Counted from the first letter of the stretch, positions 39,612-52,389 are shown. The stretch is 64,000 nucleotides of DNA from Rhodocyclus purpureus (GCF_016653115.1 NZ_NHRX01000018.1:1-64000); one strand, 5' to 3'. Translations and numbers: made by a program. Notes: a model not told the origin generated them from the letters alone.

Positions 39612-40505
39612 TCAGCCCGACAGCATTTCGAAGATGGTCTGTCGCAGCCAGCGATTGCCCTGGTCGTGATGGAAGCGTTGGTGCCAGTGCTGCCTCACCG
39701 AGTATTGGGGTAGCGGGAACGGCACGGGGAAGGTCTTCAGCTCGCCGCGGGTGGCGAGCAGGTCACCGAGCAGCTTGGGAACGGTGAGGATCAGGTCGGT
39801 GTTGGCGGCGATGAAGACCGCGCCGACGAAGGTGGGGATGTGCAGACCGATCTGCCGCCGAATTCCTTGACGGACGATTTCGTGGTCGACCAATGCCGGC
39901 GCAGAACCCGACGAACGGACGACGAGGTGTTTCTCGGACTGGTACTGCGCGATGTCGAGACTGTCGCCGATGCGCGGGTGCTTCGCGCTCACCACACACA
40001 CGAAGGTCTGGTTGAACAGGAGCTGCTGGAAGAATCCGGCTTCCAGTTTGGGCATGTAGCCGAGTGCCAGATCGGCCTCGCCGCTCTCGAGCGCTCGCGG
40101 TGTGTCGGCGGAGATCGGCATGACCTCGATGCGGACGTTCGGCGCCGAAAGACGCAGCAGGTTCCAGAGGCCGGGTAGCACGACCAGTTGGCTGATGTCG
40201 GTCATGCAGACGCGGAAGGCACGTCCCGATGTCGCCGGGTCGAATTCGCTGGTGTGATCGAGAACCGCGGTCACCGCTTCGAGAGCTGTCCGCACCCCGC
40301 CTGCCAGGCCTTCGGCGAAGGGCGTCGGCTCCATGCCGCTCGAGGTACGCACGAAGAGCGGATCGCCGAAATGCTGGCGCAGCTTCGAGAGCGCGACACT
40401 GACTGCGGGCTGCCCGAGTCCGAGCCCTTCGGCGGCGGCCGAGACGCTGCGGGTTCGATAGATTTCATCGAACACCGAGAGGAGGCGGGTGTCGATCGAT
40501 GCCAT
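39612..40505 (-). CDS. LysR-family transcriptional regulator
   Basis: 297 residues from MASIDTRLLSVFDEIYRTRS. The N-terminal winged helix-turn-helix (about 5-65, SVSAAAEGLGLGQPAVSVALSKLR) is followed by a substrate-binding effector domain (about 95-295). It is divergent from the hydrolase/transporter genes at 40766-43469, so it probably controls them, with an aromatic acid or a ring-cleavage product as inducer. The effector is inferred from neighbours only. The 260-bp intergenic region should contain the operator; I did not find a clear T-N11-A dyad. Confidence 0.9.
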   Translation of the reverse strand: MASIDTRLLSVFDEIYRTRSVSAAAEGLGLGQPAVSVALSKLRQHFGDPLFVRTSSGMEPTPFAEGLAGGVRTALEAVTAVLDHTSEFDPATSGRAFRVCMTDISQLVVLPGLWNLLRLSAPNVRIEVMPISADTPRALESGEADLALGYMPKLEAGFFQQLLFNQTFVCVVSAKHPRIGDSLDIAQYQSEKHLVVRSSGSAPALVDHEIVRQGIRRQIGLHIPTFVGAVFIAANTDLILTVPKLLGDLLATRGELKTFPVPFPLPQYSVRQHWHQRFHHDQGNRWLRQTIFEMLSG

Positions 40506-40765
40506 GACGGAAAGTTCTATTCGAATTTCGAATACGGTACATGAAATCCCTTGTCTTTGCAGCAATGCCTGCGCCTCCTAAGATTGCCGTGCGCCGACAA
40601 AGCGCAATTGCCTGACCCGGCCAGTGCAAAACGCTGGCTGGAGATCAGGGAAGTCCAGGGAGAGGAGCCGGCGTTTCACATCGACGCGTTCAGCGCCGGG
40701 CAGATCAGTCGCCGCCGCAGACTCCTCGTCGTCGAAGTTGCGTGCTGATCCGGAAGGAGTCCACC

Positions 40766-41470
40766 GTGACGCGATACGTTTTCGAACCCGCTGCAGTCCG
40801 TTCGCTGCCGATCATCGGCAGTGACGCGCGTTTCCCGGTCGGGCGAATTTTCTGCGTCGGTCGCAACTACCACGCCCTCGCGATCGCCTTGAACAGTCCG
40901 GTGGACAAGGCGACGATGCGCCCCTTCTACTTCATCAAGGACGCTTCGACCGTGGTCGAGTCGGGGGCCACCGTCGGCTATCCGCCGGGGACCAAGGATT
41001 ACCACTACGAGATGGAACTCGTCGTAGCCATCGGCGGCCACGGCTTCCGCGTCGAGGAGGCAGACGCCGAGCAGCTGATCTACGGTTACTGCGCCGGCCT
41101 CGACATGACGCGACGTGACCTGCACTTGATCGCCCGCGATAGCGGACGTCCGTGGGAGCTCGGGAAGAACTTCGAGAACTCGGCGGTGTTTGCGCCGATC
41201 GTTCCACGTGGCGACCTCGGCGTCCTCAAGAGCGGGGCGATCGAGCTGCAGGTGAATGGCATCACCCGGCAGAGTTCCAGGCTCGACAAGATGATCTGGG
41301 AGGTCCCTGAACTGATCGCCGACCTGTCCCGGTTCTATCACCTGCGGCCCGGCGACCTGATCATGACCGGCACTCCCGAAGGTATAGGCTCGCTGAAAGT
41401 CGGCGACCGCATCACCGGGCACATCGAGCGGGTCGGTGAGATCAATCTCGGCATCGGTCCGCCCGAGTAG
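40766..41470 (+). CDS. Fumarylacetoacetate hydrolase family protein (fumarylpyruvate hydrolase-like)
   Basis: 234 residues from a GTG start with GGAAGGAG six bases upstream. The FAH-fold metal site is seen as YHYEMELVVAIG and the active-site GLDMTRRDLH region. FYFIKDASTVV near the N-terminus and GDLIMTGTPEGIGSLKVGD near the C-terminus resemble fumarylpyruvate hydrolases of the gentisate pathway, which release fumarate and pyruvate. The adjacent aromatic-acid transporter supports that reading. Substrate remains inferred. Confidence 0.85.
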   Translation: MTRYVFEPAAVRSLPIIGSDARFPVGRIFCVGRNYHALAIALNSPVDKATMRPFYFIKDASTVVESGATVGYPPGTKDYHYEMELVVAIGGHGFRVEEADAEQLIYGYCAGLDMTRRDLHLIARDSGRPWELGKNFENSAVFAPIVPRGDLGVLKSGAIELQVNGITRQSSRLDKMIWEVPELIADLSRFYHLRPGDLIMTGTPEGIGSLKVGDRITGHIERVGEINLGIGPPE

Positions 41471-41627
41471 GGCTGTGCCGGGTGAGCGGCAAGCGCAACA
41501 AAGTTTTCAACCGGGGAAGCAGTGAAAACAACAAGGGCCGTGCCCATCCCCACCTTTCCACACAATGAACACCGTCAAGGCCGATTCTTCTTGCTGAAGA
41601 GCGGCTCCGGGGACGGAGGAGACAACA

Positions 41628-43469
41628 ATGGCAGCAACAATGACGATGGGTTCGCCGCTAACGAGCGACGCCGCCCGTGAAGCAAAACAGTGGAAGACGG
41701 TCCTGTGGGTCGCCTCGCTTTCGCTGTTCGGCTTGATCTTCGACGGTTACGATCTCGTGGTCTACGGCGCTTGCGTGTCGACCTTCCTGCGTGATCCGAC
41801 CCAACTCGGCGAGGTGACGCCGGCCATCGCCGGCGCGCTCGGCAGTTACGCGCTGTTCGGCGTTCTCGTCGGTGCGTTGCTCGCCGGCAGTGTCGGCGAC
41901 ATCCTCGGCCGGCGCAAGGTCATGCTCACTGCCTACGCCTGGTTCGCCGCCGGCATGGCGATCACGGCGATGACCGAGACGACGACGGCCTTCGGCATCA
42001 TGCGCTTCATCACCGGCCTCGGTGTCGGCGCCTTGGTGGCGACAACTGGTGCGCTGGTCTCCGAGTATGCGCCGAAGGGCAAGAAAAACCTGCTCAACGC
42101 GGTCGTCTACTCGGGGATCATGATCGGTAGCCTGATGGCCGCCCTGCTGGCGATCCTGCTGCTCACGGACATCGGCTGGCGCGGACTGTTCATGATCGGT
42201 GCGCTGCCGCTGGTCACGCTGCTGCCGCTGGCCTACTTCAAGATGCCCGAGTCCGTGTCCTGGCTGGCCGCACGCGGTCGCATGGAGGAGGCACGCCGGG
42301 TTGCCGAGCAGACCGGTTTCGACATTCCCGAGATCGTCCCCGTCGACAAGGCGAAGGAAACTGCCGAAGACAAGGCCGGTTTCGTGGGACTGTTCAAGTC
42401 CTATCCGCTGGCGACCCTGCTGCTTGGCATGATGAGCGCGCTCGGTCTGATGCTGGTCTACTCGCTCAACACCTGGCTGCCCGAACTGATGATGCGTGCC
42501 GGTTTCAACGCCAAGGGATCGCTGTCCTTCCTGATGGTGCTCAACGGCGGTGCGATCATCGGTGCACTGTCGGCGTCGAAGTTCGCCGACCGCTTCGGAG
42601 CCAAGATGGTCGTCGCTGCCTGCTTCGCCATCGGCGCGCTGTCGATCGCGGCGCTGACGCTGAGCCTGCCGCTGGCGGCGCTGCTGGCCATCGTCGCCGT
42701 CGTCGGTCTCGGCACCAGTGGCACGCAGGTGCTGATCTACGGCCTCGTCGCCAACTACTACCGCACCAACGTTCGCGGTGCGGGTGTCGCCTGGTGTGCC
42801 GGCTTCGGTCGCATCGGCGGCGTCGTCGGCCCGATCCTCGGCGGTTTCCTGGCGGGCGGCGGTTTTGCCCTCGAAACCATCTTCTACATCCTCGCTGCCA
42901 TCGCAGTGATCGGTGTGGTGATCACGCTGCTGGTCCCTGCCTCGAAGACGATGGAAGTGAAGACGACGCTGATCGAGCCCGCGCGCCCGGTCGCAGCCGG
43001 AGCCCCCGCGATGTACCGGCGCATCCTGGTCGCACTCGACGCGACGCAGTCCGAGAGCCGCGAGTCGACGCTGCAGCGGATCGAACAGTTCGGCCTGATG
43101 AGCAAGAGCCGGGTGAACGTCCTCTTCGTGCAGCACGGGCACGTCGTCCCCGGGAGCATCATCGCCGGCGCCTCGCTCGGCGTTCCCACCGCCGATGAGG
43201 ACGTCGAAGGCATCGACCGCAGCCTCGTTCAGAACGTCGTCGATCGGCTGGCCGCAGCCGGCGTCGATGCGCACGGCGAACTGGTGAGCGCGACCGAGCA
43301 CGACGTTGCCGACGTGGTCCTGGCGCGGGCGCAGAGCGACGATGTCGACCTGCTGATCCTCGAACACGAATTCCTCGGCAGCCATGGCTTGCGTGCCAGC
43401 GTCGCCGAGCAGGTGATCCGTCATCACCCGAACGTGTCGATCCTGCTCGCCCGGCCGGCGGCGGCTTGA
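41628..43469 (+). CDS. MFS aromatic acid transporter fused to a universal stress protein domain
   Basis: 613 residues. Residues 1 to about 440 form a 12-helix MFS permease of the aromatic acid:H+ symporter type, with the DGYDLVVYG motif in helix 1, GDILGRRKVM in loop 2-3 and a long central loop. Residues 462-613 (from MYRRILVALD) form a UspA-like nucleotide-binding domain ending SVAEQVIRHHPNVSILLARP; its G-rich ATP loop is shortened. AAHS permeases normally end near 450 residues, so this is a fusion. A good GGAGGAG ribosome site precedes the ATG. It probably imports the substrate degraded by the upstream hydrolase pathway. Confidence 0.9.
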   Translation: MAATMTMGSPLTSDAAREAKQWKTVLWVASLSLFGLIFDGYDLVVYGACVSTFLRDPTQLGEVTPAIAGALGSYALFGVLVGALLAGSVGDILGRRKVMLTAYAWFAAGMAITAMTETTTAFGIMRFITGLGVGALVATTGALVSEYAPKGKKNLLNAVVYSGIMIGSLMAALLAILLLTDIGWRGLFMIGALPLVTLLPLAYFKMPESVSWLAARGRMEEARRVAEQTGFDIPEIVPVDKAKETAEDKAGFVGLFKSYPLATLLLGMMSALGLMLVYSLNTWLPELMMRAGFNAKGSLSFLMVLNGGAIIGALSASKFADRFGAKMVVAACFAIGALSIAALTLSLPLAALLAIVAVVGLGTSGTQVLIYGLVANYYRTNVRGAGVAWCAGFGRIGGVVGPILGGFLAGGGFALETIFYILAAIAVIGVVITLLVPASKTMEVKTTLIEPARPVAAGAPAMYRRILVALDATQSESRESTLQRIEQFGLMSKSRVNVLFVQHGHVVPGSIIAGASLGVPTADEDVEGIDRSLVQNVVDRLAAAGVDAHGELVSATEHDVADVVLARAQSDDVDLLILEHEFLGSHGLRASVAEQVIRHHPNVSILLARPAAA

Positions 43470-43521
43470 TCGTCACCCACGCTTCCGGGGAGGGGTTTCT
43501 CCCCGGAGCTCAGCTTGACCC

Positions 43522-43553
43522 GGCAAGGCGTGTTCAGCGCCTTGCCTTTTTTT
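43522..43553 (+). terminator. Terminator of the MFS-Usp transporter gene
   Basis: GGCAAGGCG, 7-base loop, CGCCTTGCC, then seven T. It lies about 50 bp after the stop. Confidence 0.92.
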
Positions 43554-43689
43554 CGTGCGCCCGGCAGAGAACAATTTACCGACCTCCTGCAGGTGCGAGC
43601 GGGAAGTCGCTTGGGCCATACCCGGGATGTCGGCACTGGGCTATAGTCCGGCATGGCAAACTTTCTCGATCGCTTCCTTCCCGTGCTGC

Positions 43690-43860
43690 CCTTGAACCTG
43701 AAAAAAGTAGTTGGCCACGAAATGCACGAAAAAACACGAAATCATTCGTAGTCTTCGCGGCTGAGCACCCATGACCTGTCGGGTTACCCGCCAAACGACT
43801 ATAAGCTCATGTTTTATTTCGTGACTTTCGTGGCTGAAAAGAGGTTTTAAGGTTGAAAGT
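43690..43860. repeat. MITE-like palindromic repeat (CCACGAAA family)
   Basis: The left end AACCTGAAAAAAGTAGTTGG then CCACGAAATGCACGAAA is mirrored on the right by the inverted form of ACCTTAAAACCTCTTTTCAG then CCACGAAAGTCACGAAA. This gives imperfect 30-bp or longer terminal inverted repeats around a 90-bp centre without coding capacity. A half copy with the same left end stands at 14540-14585. A short ORF start at 43653 (MANFLDRFLPVLPLN) runs into it and is probably not a functional gene. 43554-43689 holds nothing else I can identify. Confidence 0.6.
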
Positions 43861-43911
43861 TCCTCACCTGATTCTCCGACGCCCCTGCGCGTTTTCACCG
43901 GCTGAAAAGCG

Positions 43912-44682
43912 ATGATGTCCGACACCAGAGTTCGCGTCGAAGCGCTGGCCGACGAGTTCGCCGAAGACGCGCGGCGCCTCGCCGCCGAATTGTCCCTGCC
44001 GCAGGGCGGGGACGCCGACTTCGCGCTGCAGCTCGGCCCGCTCGGTCTGCAGTGCCAGGACCTTGAGCCGGGGGCCGGCGGCGCAGTGCGTGTCGATTTC
44101 GTCGGCGGTGCGGCGGCGCACCGGCGTCTCTACGGCGGCGGCAGCGGGCAGATGATCGCCAAGGCGGTCGGCATCCAGCCCGGCGTCCGCCCGAGCATCC
44201 TCGACGCGACCGCCGGCCTCGGCCGCGACGCCTTCGTCCTGGCGCAGCTCGGCTGCTCGCTGACCTTGATCGAGCGGCAGCCGCTGATGGCCGCCCTGCT
44301 CGCGGACGGTCTGTGCCGCGGCCTGCTCGACGCCGATGTCGCACTGATCATCGGGCGTATGCGCCTCCTGCCTGGCGATGCAATCGGCCTGATGCGCGCC
44401 TGGCCGGAAGAGCCGCCGCAGGTCATCTATCTCGACCCGATGTTCCCGCACCGCGACAAGTCGGCGCTGGTCAAGAAGGAAATGCGCGTCTTCCGCGCGC
44501 TGGTCGGCGGCGACGACGACGCGCCCGCGCTCCTCGAAGCGGCGCTGGCACTGGCGACGCACCGGGTCGTCGTCAAGCGCCCGCGCAAGGCCCCCTGCGT
44601 CGCCGGCGCGACCCCGGGCTACGCGCTCGAAGGCAAGTCGAGCCGTTTTGACGTCTATCCGAAGAAGTCACTGAAGCCCTGA
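43912..44682 (+). CDS. rsmJ: 16S rRNA (guanine-1516-N2)-methyltransferase RsmJ
   Basis: 256 residues (or 255 from the second ATG). It methylates G1516 of 16S rRNA. The Rossmann SAM-binding motif [19 protein letters not shown] and the catalytic [20 protein letters not shown] are characteristic of RsmJ (YhiQ). The C-terminal [10 protein letters not shown] is also conserved. The gene ends only a few bases before repeat element E2. Confidence 0.95.
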   Translation: MMSDTRVRVEALADEFAEDARRLAAELSLPQGGDADFALQLGPLGLQCQDLEPGAGGAVRVDFVGGAAAHRRLYGGGSGQMIAKAVGIQPGVRPSILDATAGLGRDAFVLAQLGCSLTLIERQPLMAALLADGLCRGLLDADVALIIGRMRLLPGDAIGLMRAWPEEPPQVIYLDPMFPHRDKSALVKKEMRVFRALVGGDDDAPALLEAALALATHRVVVKRPRKAPCVAGATPGYALEGKSSRFDVYPKKSLKP

Positions 44683-44689
44683 ACGCGAT

Positions 44690-45605
44690 CAGCAGCCCGT
44701 CATCGCGAGCCCGAAGGGCGTGGCGATCCAGTGCGTAGGGCTTGCTGTCAGGTCGCTCGAGTTGGAAAGGCCGCGCAACTGGAAGAACGAACTGGATTGC
44801 CACGGCGCTAAGCGCCTCGCAATGACGGGACAGCGACGCGTCATCGCGAGCCCGCAGGGCGTGGCGATCCAGTGCGTAGGGCTTGCTGTTGGCGCGCCCG
44901 AGTTGGAAAGGCCGCGCAACTGGAAGAACGAACTGGATTGCCACGGCGCTAAGCGCCTCGCAATGACGGGACAGCGACGCGTCATCGCGAGCCCGCAGGG
45001 CGTGGCGATCCAGTGCGTAGGGCTTGCTGTTGGGTCGCTCGAGTTGTAAAGGTCGCGAAACTGGAAGAACGAACTGGATTGCCACGGCGCTACGCGCCTC
45101 GCAATGACGGGACAGCGACGCGTCATCGCGAGCCCGAAGGGCGTGGCGATCCAGTGCGTAGGGCTTGCTGTTGGCGCGCCCGAGTTGGAAAGGTCGCGCA
45201 ACTGGAAGAACGAACTGGATTACCACGGCGCTAAGCGCCTCGCAATGACGGGACAGCGACGCGTCATCGCGAGCCCGCAGGGCGTGGCGATCCAGTGCGT
45301 AGGGCTTGCTGTTGGGTCGCCCGAGTTGGAAAGGCTGCGCAACTGGAAGAGCGATCTGGATTGCCACGGCGCTAATCGCCTCGCAATGACGGGACAGCGA
45401 CGCGTCATCGCGAGCCCGAAGGGCGTGGCGATCCAGTGTGTAGGGCTTGCTGTTGGGGCGCCCGAGTTGGAAAGGCTGCGCAACTGGAAGAGCGATCTGG
45501 ATTGCCACGGCGCTACGCGCGTCGCAATGACGGGATAGCGAATGGCTGCGTTTCATGCACAGAGGTGGCACGAGTCGCCATGATATTTGGCGTAGCGTAA
45601 CCCGA
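44690..45605. repeat. Composite repeat element E2 (6 core copies, 141 bp)
   Basis: GTCATCGCGAGCCCG recurs at about 44699, 44840, 44981, 45122, 45263 and 45404, an exact 141-bp period. Each unit has two opposed palindromic half-motifs (GTCATCGCGAGCCCGCAGGG and the inverse of GTCATTGCGAGGCG). Cap A lies at the right end (GCGTTTCATGCACAG to TAACCCGA at 45598-45605). Cap B on the left appears truncated against rsmJ. It fills the convergent space between rsmJ and the gene at 45617. Confidence 0.9.
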
Positions 45606-45616
45606 CGAAATCCGAG

Positions 45617-46885
45617 TCATTCCCGATACAGCGCGCAGGCGGCGATGCGCTGCTCGATCTCGCGCATCATCTCCTCGTAGCGCGGTGCGCCGACGCCGCC
45701 GAAGCGCTGCCTGAATTCGGACTCGGTCATGAACTCCGGCAGGTCGGACACTTCGGGGATGAGATCGTCTTCGCCGATGCCGGCGGCGACGCGGCCGACA
45801 AGCGCGAGCGCGTTGGGGCCGGTTGCGCGTTGCCCGAACAGCGTTCCGGCGCGATCGGCGGCAAGGTCGGCGAAACTGAAGCCGCTACCGGCGTGGGCGT
45901 CTGCGAGTTCCTTGTGCAGGCCGACGGCATCGGCCAGCGGGCTGCCGGCGAAGGCTGCGATCAGCGCCGAGACGCTGAAGTGCTGTGCCAGATCGTGTCG
46001 CCCGCGCAGCGTCAGCTGTCGCGGCACGGCCTGCCGCCAGATCCTGGCCTCGGGGATGAGCTCGCTCCAGTGCCGGCCATTGACGTAGAAGGCGAGTACG
46101 GCGATCAGCGCCCGCTGCTCGGCGATAGCATCGCCACGCGTCGAGCGTTCGCCAGCCAGGGCCATCAGCGGTGGCAGCAGACGGGTCAGCGACACCGTAG
46201 GCGGCAGGGTGACGCTCAGTCGTGCCAGCCGCTCATGGTAGATGCGCAGTCGCTCGCGCTCGGCCGCGCCCAGTGTCAGCGCGCGCAGGCGGTCGGAGAT
46301 GTCTTCGTTCCATGCCCAGGTGATGCGCAGCCCATCCGGCGTGATGGCGACGCTGCGGATGGCATCGACGGCCAGCCGGTATTCGTCGCTGTCCATCATG
46401 GCCAGCTGCGCACGCCTGAGGGCGAGCCTTGCCAGCCAGCCCGGCAGCGGAAGGCGACCGAGCTTGAGCGTCTCGATCTCGGGCAGGCCGGCGCTTTCGC
46501 GCAGCACTGCGCGCAGGTTCGCCACGCGGGCCAGCGGGTTTTCCGGCAGCGTGATGGTGGCCTCGATCCTGATCCTGCCCGCTTCCAGCGCGATGCGAGA
46601 ACTGCCGAGGTCGAGGCGGTTGAGGAAGTAATTGACGAGCAGGTCGAGATCGGAGGCAGACAGGACGAGAGTCCGCAGATCCTCGGCCGGAGCCGTTTCG
46701 CCGGGCGCCAGCCGTGGGTCGTTCTGTTGCAGGATCCGCTTCGCGCGCTCGATATCGGCCGGCGTGAATTGCGCGCTGCGCTGTACCGCGGGCGACTCGT
46801 GCAGCGCGAGGAACAAGGCCGTTCCCAGCGCAAGCGGAACGCCGATGAAGACAAGCACGAGCAGGGCGACGAAGAGGCGCTTCAT
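45617..46885 (-). CDS. Conserved-looking membrane-anchored protein of unknown function
   Basis: 422 residues from MKRLFVALLVLVFIGVPLAL. One N-terminal hydrophobic segment (4-27) should act as an uncleaved anchor or signal; the rest is soluble, probably periplasmic and largely alpha-helical. Segments worth searching with are DLDLLVNYFLNRLDLG, FYVNGRHWSELIP and GSGFSFADLAADRAG. I do not recognise a family. Coding is supported by length, codon pattern and a hydrophobic start. The gene is flanked on both sides by repeat elements E2 and E3, which face it with the same cap (cap A). Confidence 0.8.
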   Translation of the reverse strand: MKRLFVALLVLVFIGVPLALGTALFLALHESPAVQRSAQFTPADIERAKRILQQNDPRLAPGETAPAEDLRTLVLSASDLDLLVNYFLNRLDLGSSRIALEAGRIRIEATITLPENPLARVANLRAVLRESAGLPEIETLKLGRLPLPGWLARLALRRAQLAMMDSDEYRLAVDAIRSVAITPDGLRITWAWNEDISDRLRALTLGAAERERLRIYHERLARLSVTLPPTVSLTRLLPPLMALAGERSTRGDAIAEQRALIAVLAFYVNGRHWSELIPEARIWRQAVPRQLTLRGRHDLAQHFSVSALIAAFAGSPLADAVGLHKELADAHAGSGFSFADLAADRAGTLFGQRATGPNALALVGRVAAGIGEDDLIPEVSDLPEFMTESEFRQRFGGVGAPRYEEMMREIEQRIAACALYRE

Positions 46886-46983
46886 TGGGGCTCCGGGAAG
46901 TGGCGTCGCGCAAGCTCGCTACGCAGCCGTTCCCCTTCATCATAACAGCCCTCCGAAGGGCGCCGCCTCTGCATCCTGCCAGG

Positions 46984-48501
46984 TCGGGTTACGCTGCGCT
47001 GACGATCGTGGCGAGTCGTGTCACCTCTGAGCATGAAACGCAGCCCTTCGCTGCCGTCATTGCAAGGCGCGCAGCGCCGTGGCAATCGAGTTCTTTCTTC
47101 CAGTTTCGCGGCCTCGCCAACTCGGGCGAGCCGATAAGAGCCCTACGCACTGGATCGCCACGCCCTGCGGGCTCGCGATGGCGCATCGCCATTCCGCCAT
47201 TGCGAGGCGCGCAGCGCCGTGGCAATCGAGTTCTTTCTTCCAGTTGCGCGGCCTCGCCAACCCGGGCGACCCGATAAGAGCCCCACGCCCTGGATCGCCA
47301 CGCCCTGCGGGCTCGCGATGACACATCGCCATCCCGTCATTGCGAGGCGCGTAGCGCCGCGGCAATCGAGTTCGTTCTTCCAGTTTCGCGGCCTCGCCAA
47401 CTCGGGCGACCCGATAAGAGCCCCACGCCCTGGATCGCCACGCCCTGCGGGCTCGCGATGACGCATCGCCATCCCGTCATTGCGAGGCGCGCAGCGCCGT
47501 GGCAATCCAGTTCGTTCTTCCAGTTGCGCAGCCTTTCCAACTCGGGCGAGCCGATAAGAGCCCTACGCACTGGATCGCCACGCCCTGCGGGCTCGCGATG
47601 ACGCATCGCTATCCCGTCATTGCGAGGCGCGTAGCGCCGTGGCAATCCAGTTCGTTCTTCCAGTTTCGCGGCCTCGCCAACTCGGGCGACCCGATAAGAG
47701 CCCCACGCCCTGGATCGCCACGCCCTGCGGGCTCGCGATGACGAGTCGCCATCCGTCATTGCGAGGCGCGCAGCGCCGTGGCAATCCAGTTCGTTCTTCC
47801 AGTTGCGCAGCCTTTCCAACTCGGGCGAGCCGATAAGAGCCCTACGCACTGGATCGCCACGCCCTGCGGTCTCGCGATGACGCATCGCCATCCCGTCATT
47901 GCGAGGCGCGTAGCGCCGTGGCAATCCAGTTCGTTCTTCCAGTTTCGCGGCCTCGCCAACTCGGGCGAGCCGATAAGAGCCCCACGCACTGGATCACCAC
48001 GCCCTGCGGGATCGCGATGACGAGTCGCCATCCCGTCATTGCGAGGCGCGTAGCGCCGTGGCAATCCAGTTCGTTCTTCCAGTTTCGCGGCCTCGCCAAC
48101 TCGGGCGAGCCGATAAGAGCCCTACGCACTGGATCGCCACGCCCTGCGGGCTCGCGATGACGCATCGCCATCCCGCCATTGCGAGGCGCGCAGCGCCGTG
48201 GCAATCGAGTTCGTTCTTCCAGTTTCGCGGCCTCGCCAACCCGGGCGACCCGATAAGAGCCCCACGCCCTGGATCGCCACGCCCTGCGGGCTCGCGATGA
48301 CGAGTCGCCATCCCGTCATTGCGAGGCGCGCAGCGCCGTGGCAATCCAGTTCGTTCTTCCAGTTTCGCGGCCTCGCAAACTCGGGCGAGCCGATAAGAGC
48401 CCCACGCACTGGATCACCACGCCCTGCGGGCTCGCGATGACGAGCTGCTGGTCGCGCACGGTGCCTTCCCCTCAGCCCGTTGTAGTTTCACGTTAACCCG
48501 A
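46984..48501. repeat. Composite repeat element E3 (10 core copies, 140 bp)
   Basis: The unit start G(T/C)CATTGC-AGGCGC recurs at about 47056, 47196, 47336, 47476, 47616, 47755, 47895, 48035, 48175 and 48315. Cap A starts the element (TCGGGTTACGCTGCGCTGAC at 46984) and cap B ends it (GTTTCACGTTAACCCGA at 48485-48501). The outermost TCGGGTTA and TAACCCGA form a perfect 8-bp terminal inverted repeat. Middle segments of the units alternate among a few variants, suggesting unequal exchange. It separates the 45617-46885 gene from dnaJ. Confidence 0.9.
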
Positions 48502-48544
48502 CCCACGAAGCTGCGCGGGCGCGACGTGGGCAATGCACAAAGAA

Positions 48545-48571
48545 AATGGCCGCAGATCCCTCTGCGGCCAT
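48545..48571 (-). terminator. Terminator of dnaJ
   Basis: ATGGCCGCAGA and its inverse TCTGCGGCCAT form an 11-bp stem around a short loop, followed on the minus strand by TTTCTTT, 26 bp after the dnaJ stop. Confidence 0.85.
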
Positions 48572-48596
48572 CGCCTGTCGCTGCGTACGGACCAGC

Positions 48597-49721
<1,125 letters not shown>

Positions 49722-49792
49722 TGTGAGCCGTTGGAAATGGTGCAGTCGGGGCGAAGGGCGGGATTATACGTCCCGCCCCGCGCTGGCCGCTC

Positions 49793-51715
<1,923 letters not shown>

Positions 51716-51775
51716 GTTCAGAATCCTTGTGATGTCTTGTGATGTTTGGTCAGCGGTGGCTTACCGTTGTCGGTT

Positions 51776-51803
51776 ATGTGGGGTGGTCGTGGCCGATTTC
51801 AAG
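51776..51803 (-). promoter_or_regulatory. Sigma32 promoter before dnaK
   Basis: Minus strand CTTGAAA (51803-51797), 13-bp spacer, CCCCACAT (51783-51776), one base off the CCCCATNT heat-shock -10. The -35 overlaps the grpE stop codon. Confidence 0.8.
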
Positions 51804-52359
51804 CCTTGGCCTTGGCGACGATGACGAGCGCCGGACGCAGCACGCGATCGCCGATCAGGTAGCCCTTCTGCAGCACGGTGATGACCGTGTTCGGCTCCTG
51901 CTCGGACTCGAGCATGCTGATCGCCTGATGGCGGTGTGGGTCGAACTTCTGGCCGACGGGGTCAAGCTGGTGCAGGCCCGACTTCTCGAACGCGGCAGCG
52001 AGTTGCTTCAGCGTCAGTTCGGTGCCTTCCTTGAGGCTGTCGACGCTCGGCGTCTCGACCGCCAGCGCGGCTTCGAGGCTGTCGCGCACTGCCAGCAGTT
52101 CGCCGGCAAACTTCTCGATCGCGTAGCGCGAGGCCTTGGCGATGTCTTCCTGCGCGCGGCGGCGGACGTTCTCGGTCTCGGCCTTGGCGCGTAGCCAGGC
52201 GTCGTGGTGCTCGGCGGCCTTCTGTTCGGCGAGGCGGATCGATTCCTCGAGGCTCGGCGTGGTTTCCGCCGGCTCGGTCGGTTCAGCCGCGGGCTGGGTC
52301 GGAGTCTCGTCGACGGCAGGGGTGGCGAGCGTGGGGTCCTGGGTGTCGTTTTCTTGCAT
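51799..52359 (-). CDS. grpE: Nucleotide exchange factor GrpE
   Basis: 186 residues from [20 protein letters not shown]. An acidic, disordered N-terminus (1-50) precedes a long coiled coil (about 52-115, [30 protein letters not shown]) and a beta domain with [10 protein letters not shown] and [18 protein letters not shown]. It releases ADP from DnaK. The start at 52359 follows the sigma32 promoter; an upstream in-frame ATG lies inside that promoter and is rejected. Confidence 0.96.
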   Translation of the reverse strand: MQENDTQDPTLATPAVDETPTQPAAEPTEPAETTPSLEESIRLAEQKAAEHHDAWLRAKAETENVRRRAQEDIAKASRYAIEKFAGELLAVRDSLEAALAVETPSVDSLKEGTELTLKQLAAAFEKSGLHQLDPVGQKFDPHRHQAISMLESEQEPNTVITVLQKGYLIGDRVLRPALVIVAKAKA

Positions 52360-52389
52360 GGTCAGCGGGTCTCCAAAGGAACTTGCGCA

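Noticed and set aside
41658-43427. Minus-strand open frame of 589 codons opposite the MFS-Usp gene
   Set aside because: Antisense shadow rich in Asp, Gln and Arg, with no ribosome site.
43653-43751. Short ORF MANFLDRFLPVLPLN upstream of rsmJ
   Set aside because: It runs straight into the MITE-like repeat and ends within it; possibly the remnant of a gene start but not supportable as a gene.
44573-45571. 332-codon open frame across repeat element E2
   Set aside because: Same repeat artefact, and it runs antisense into rsmJ.
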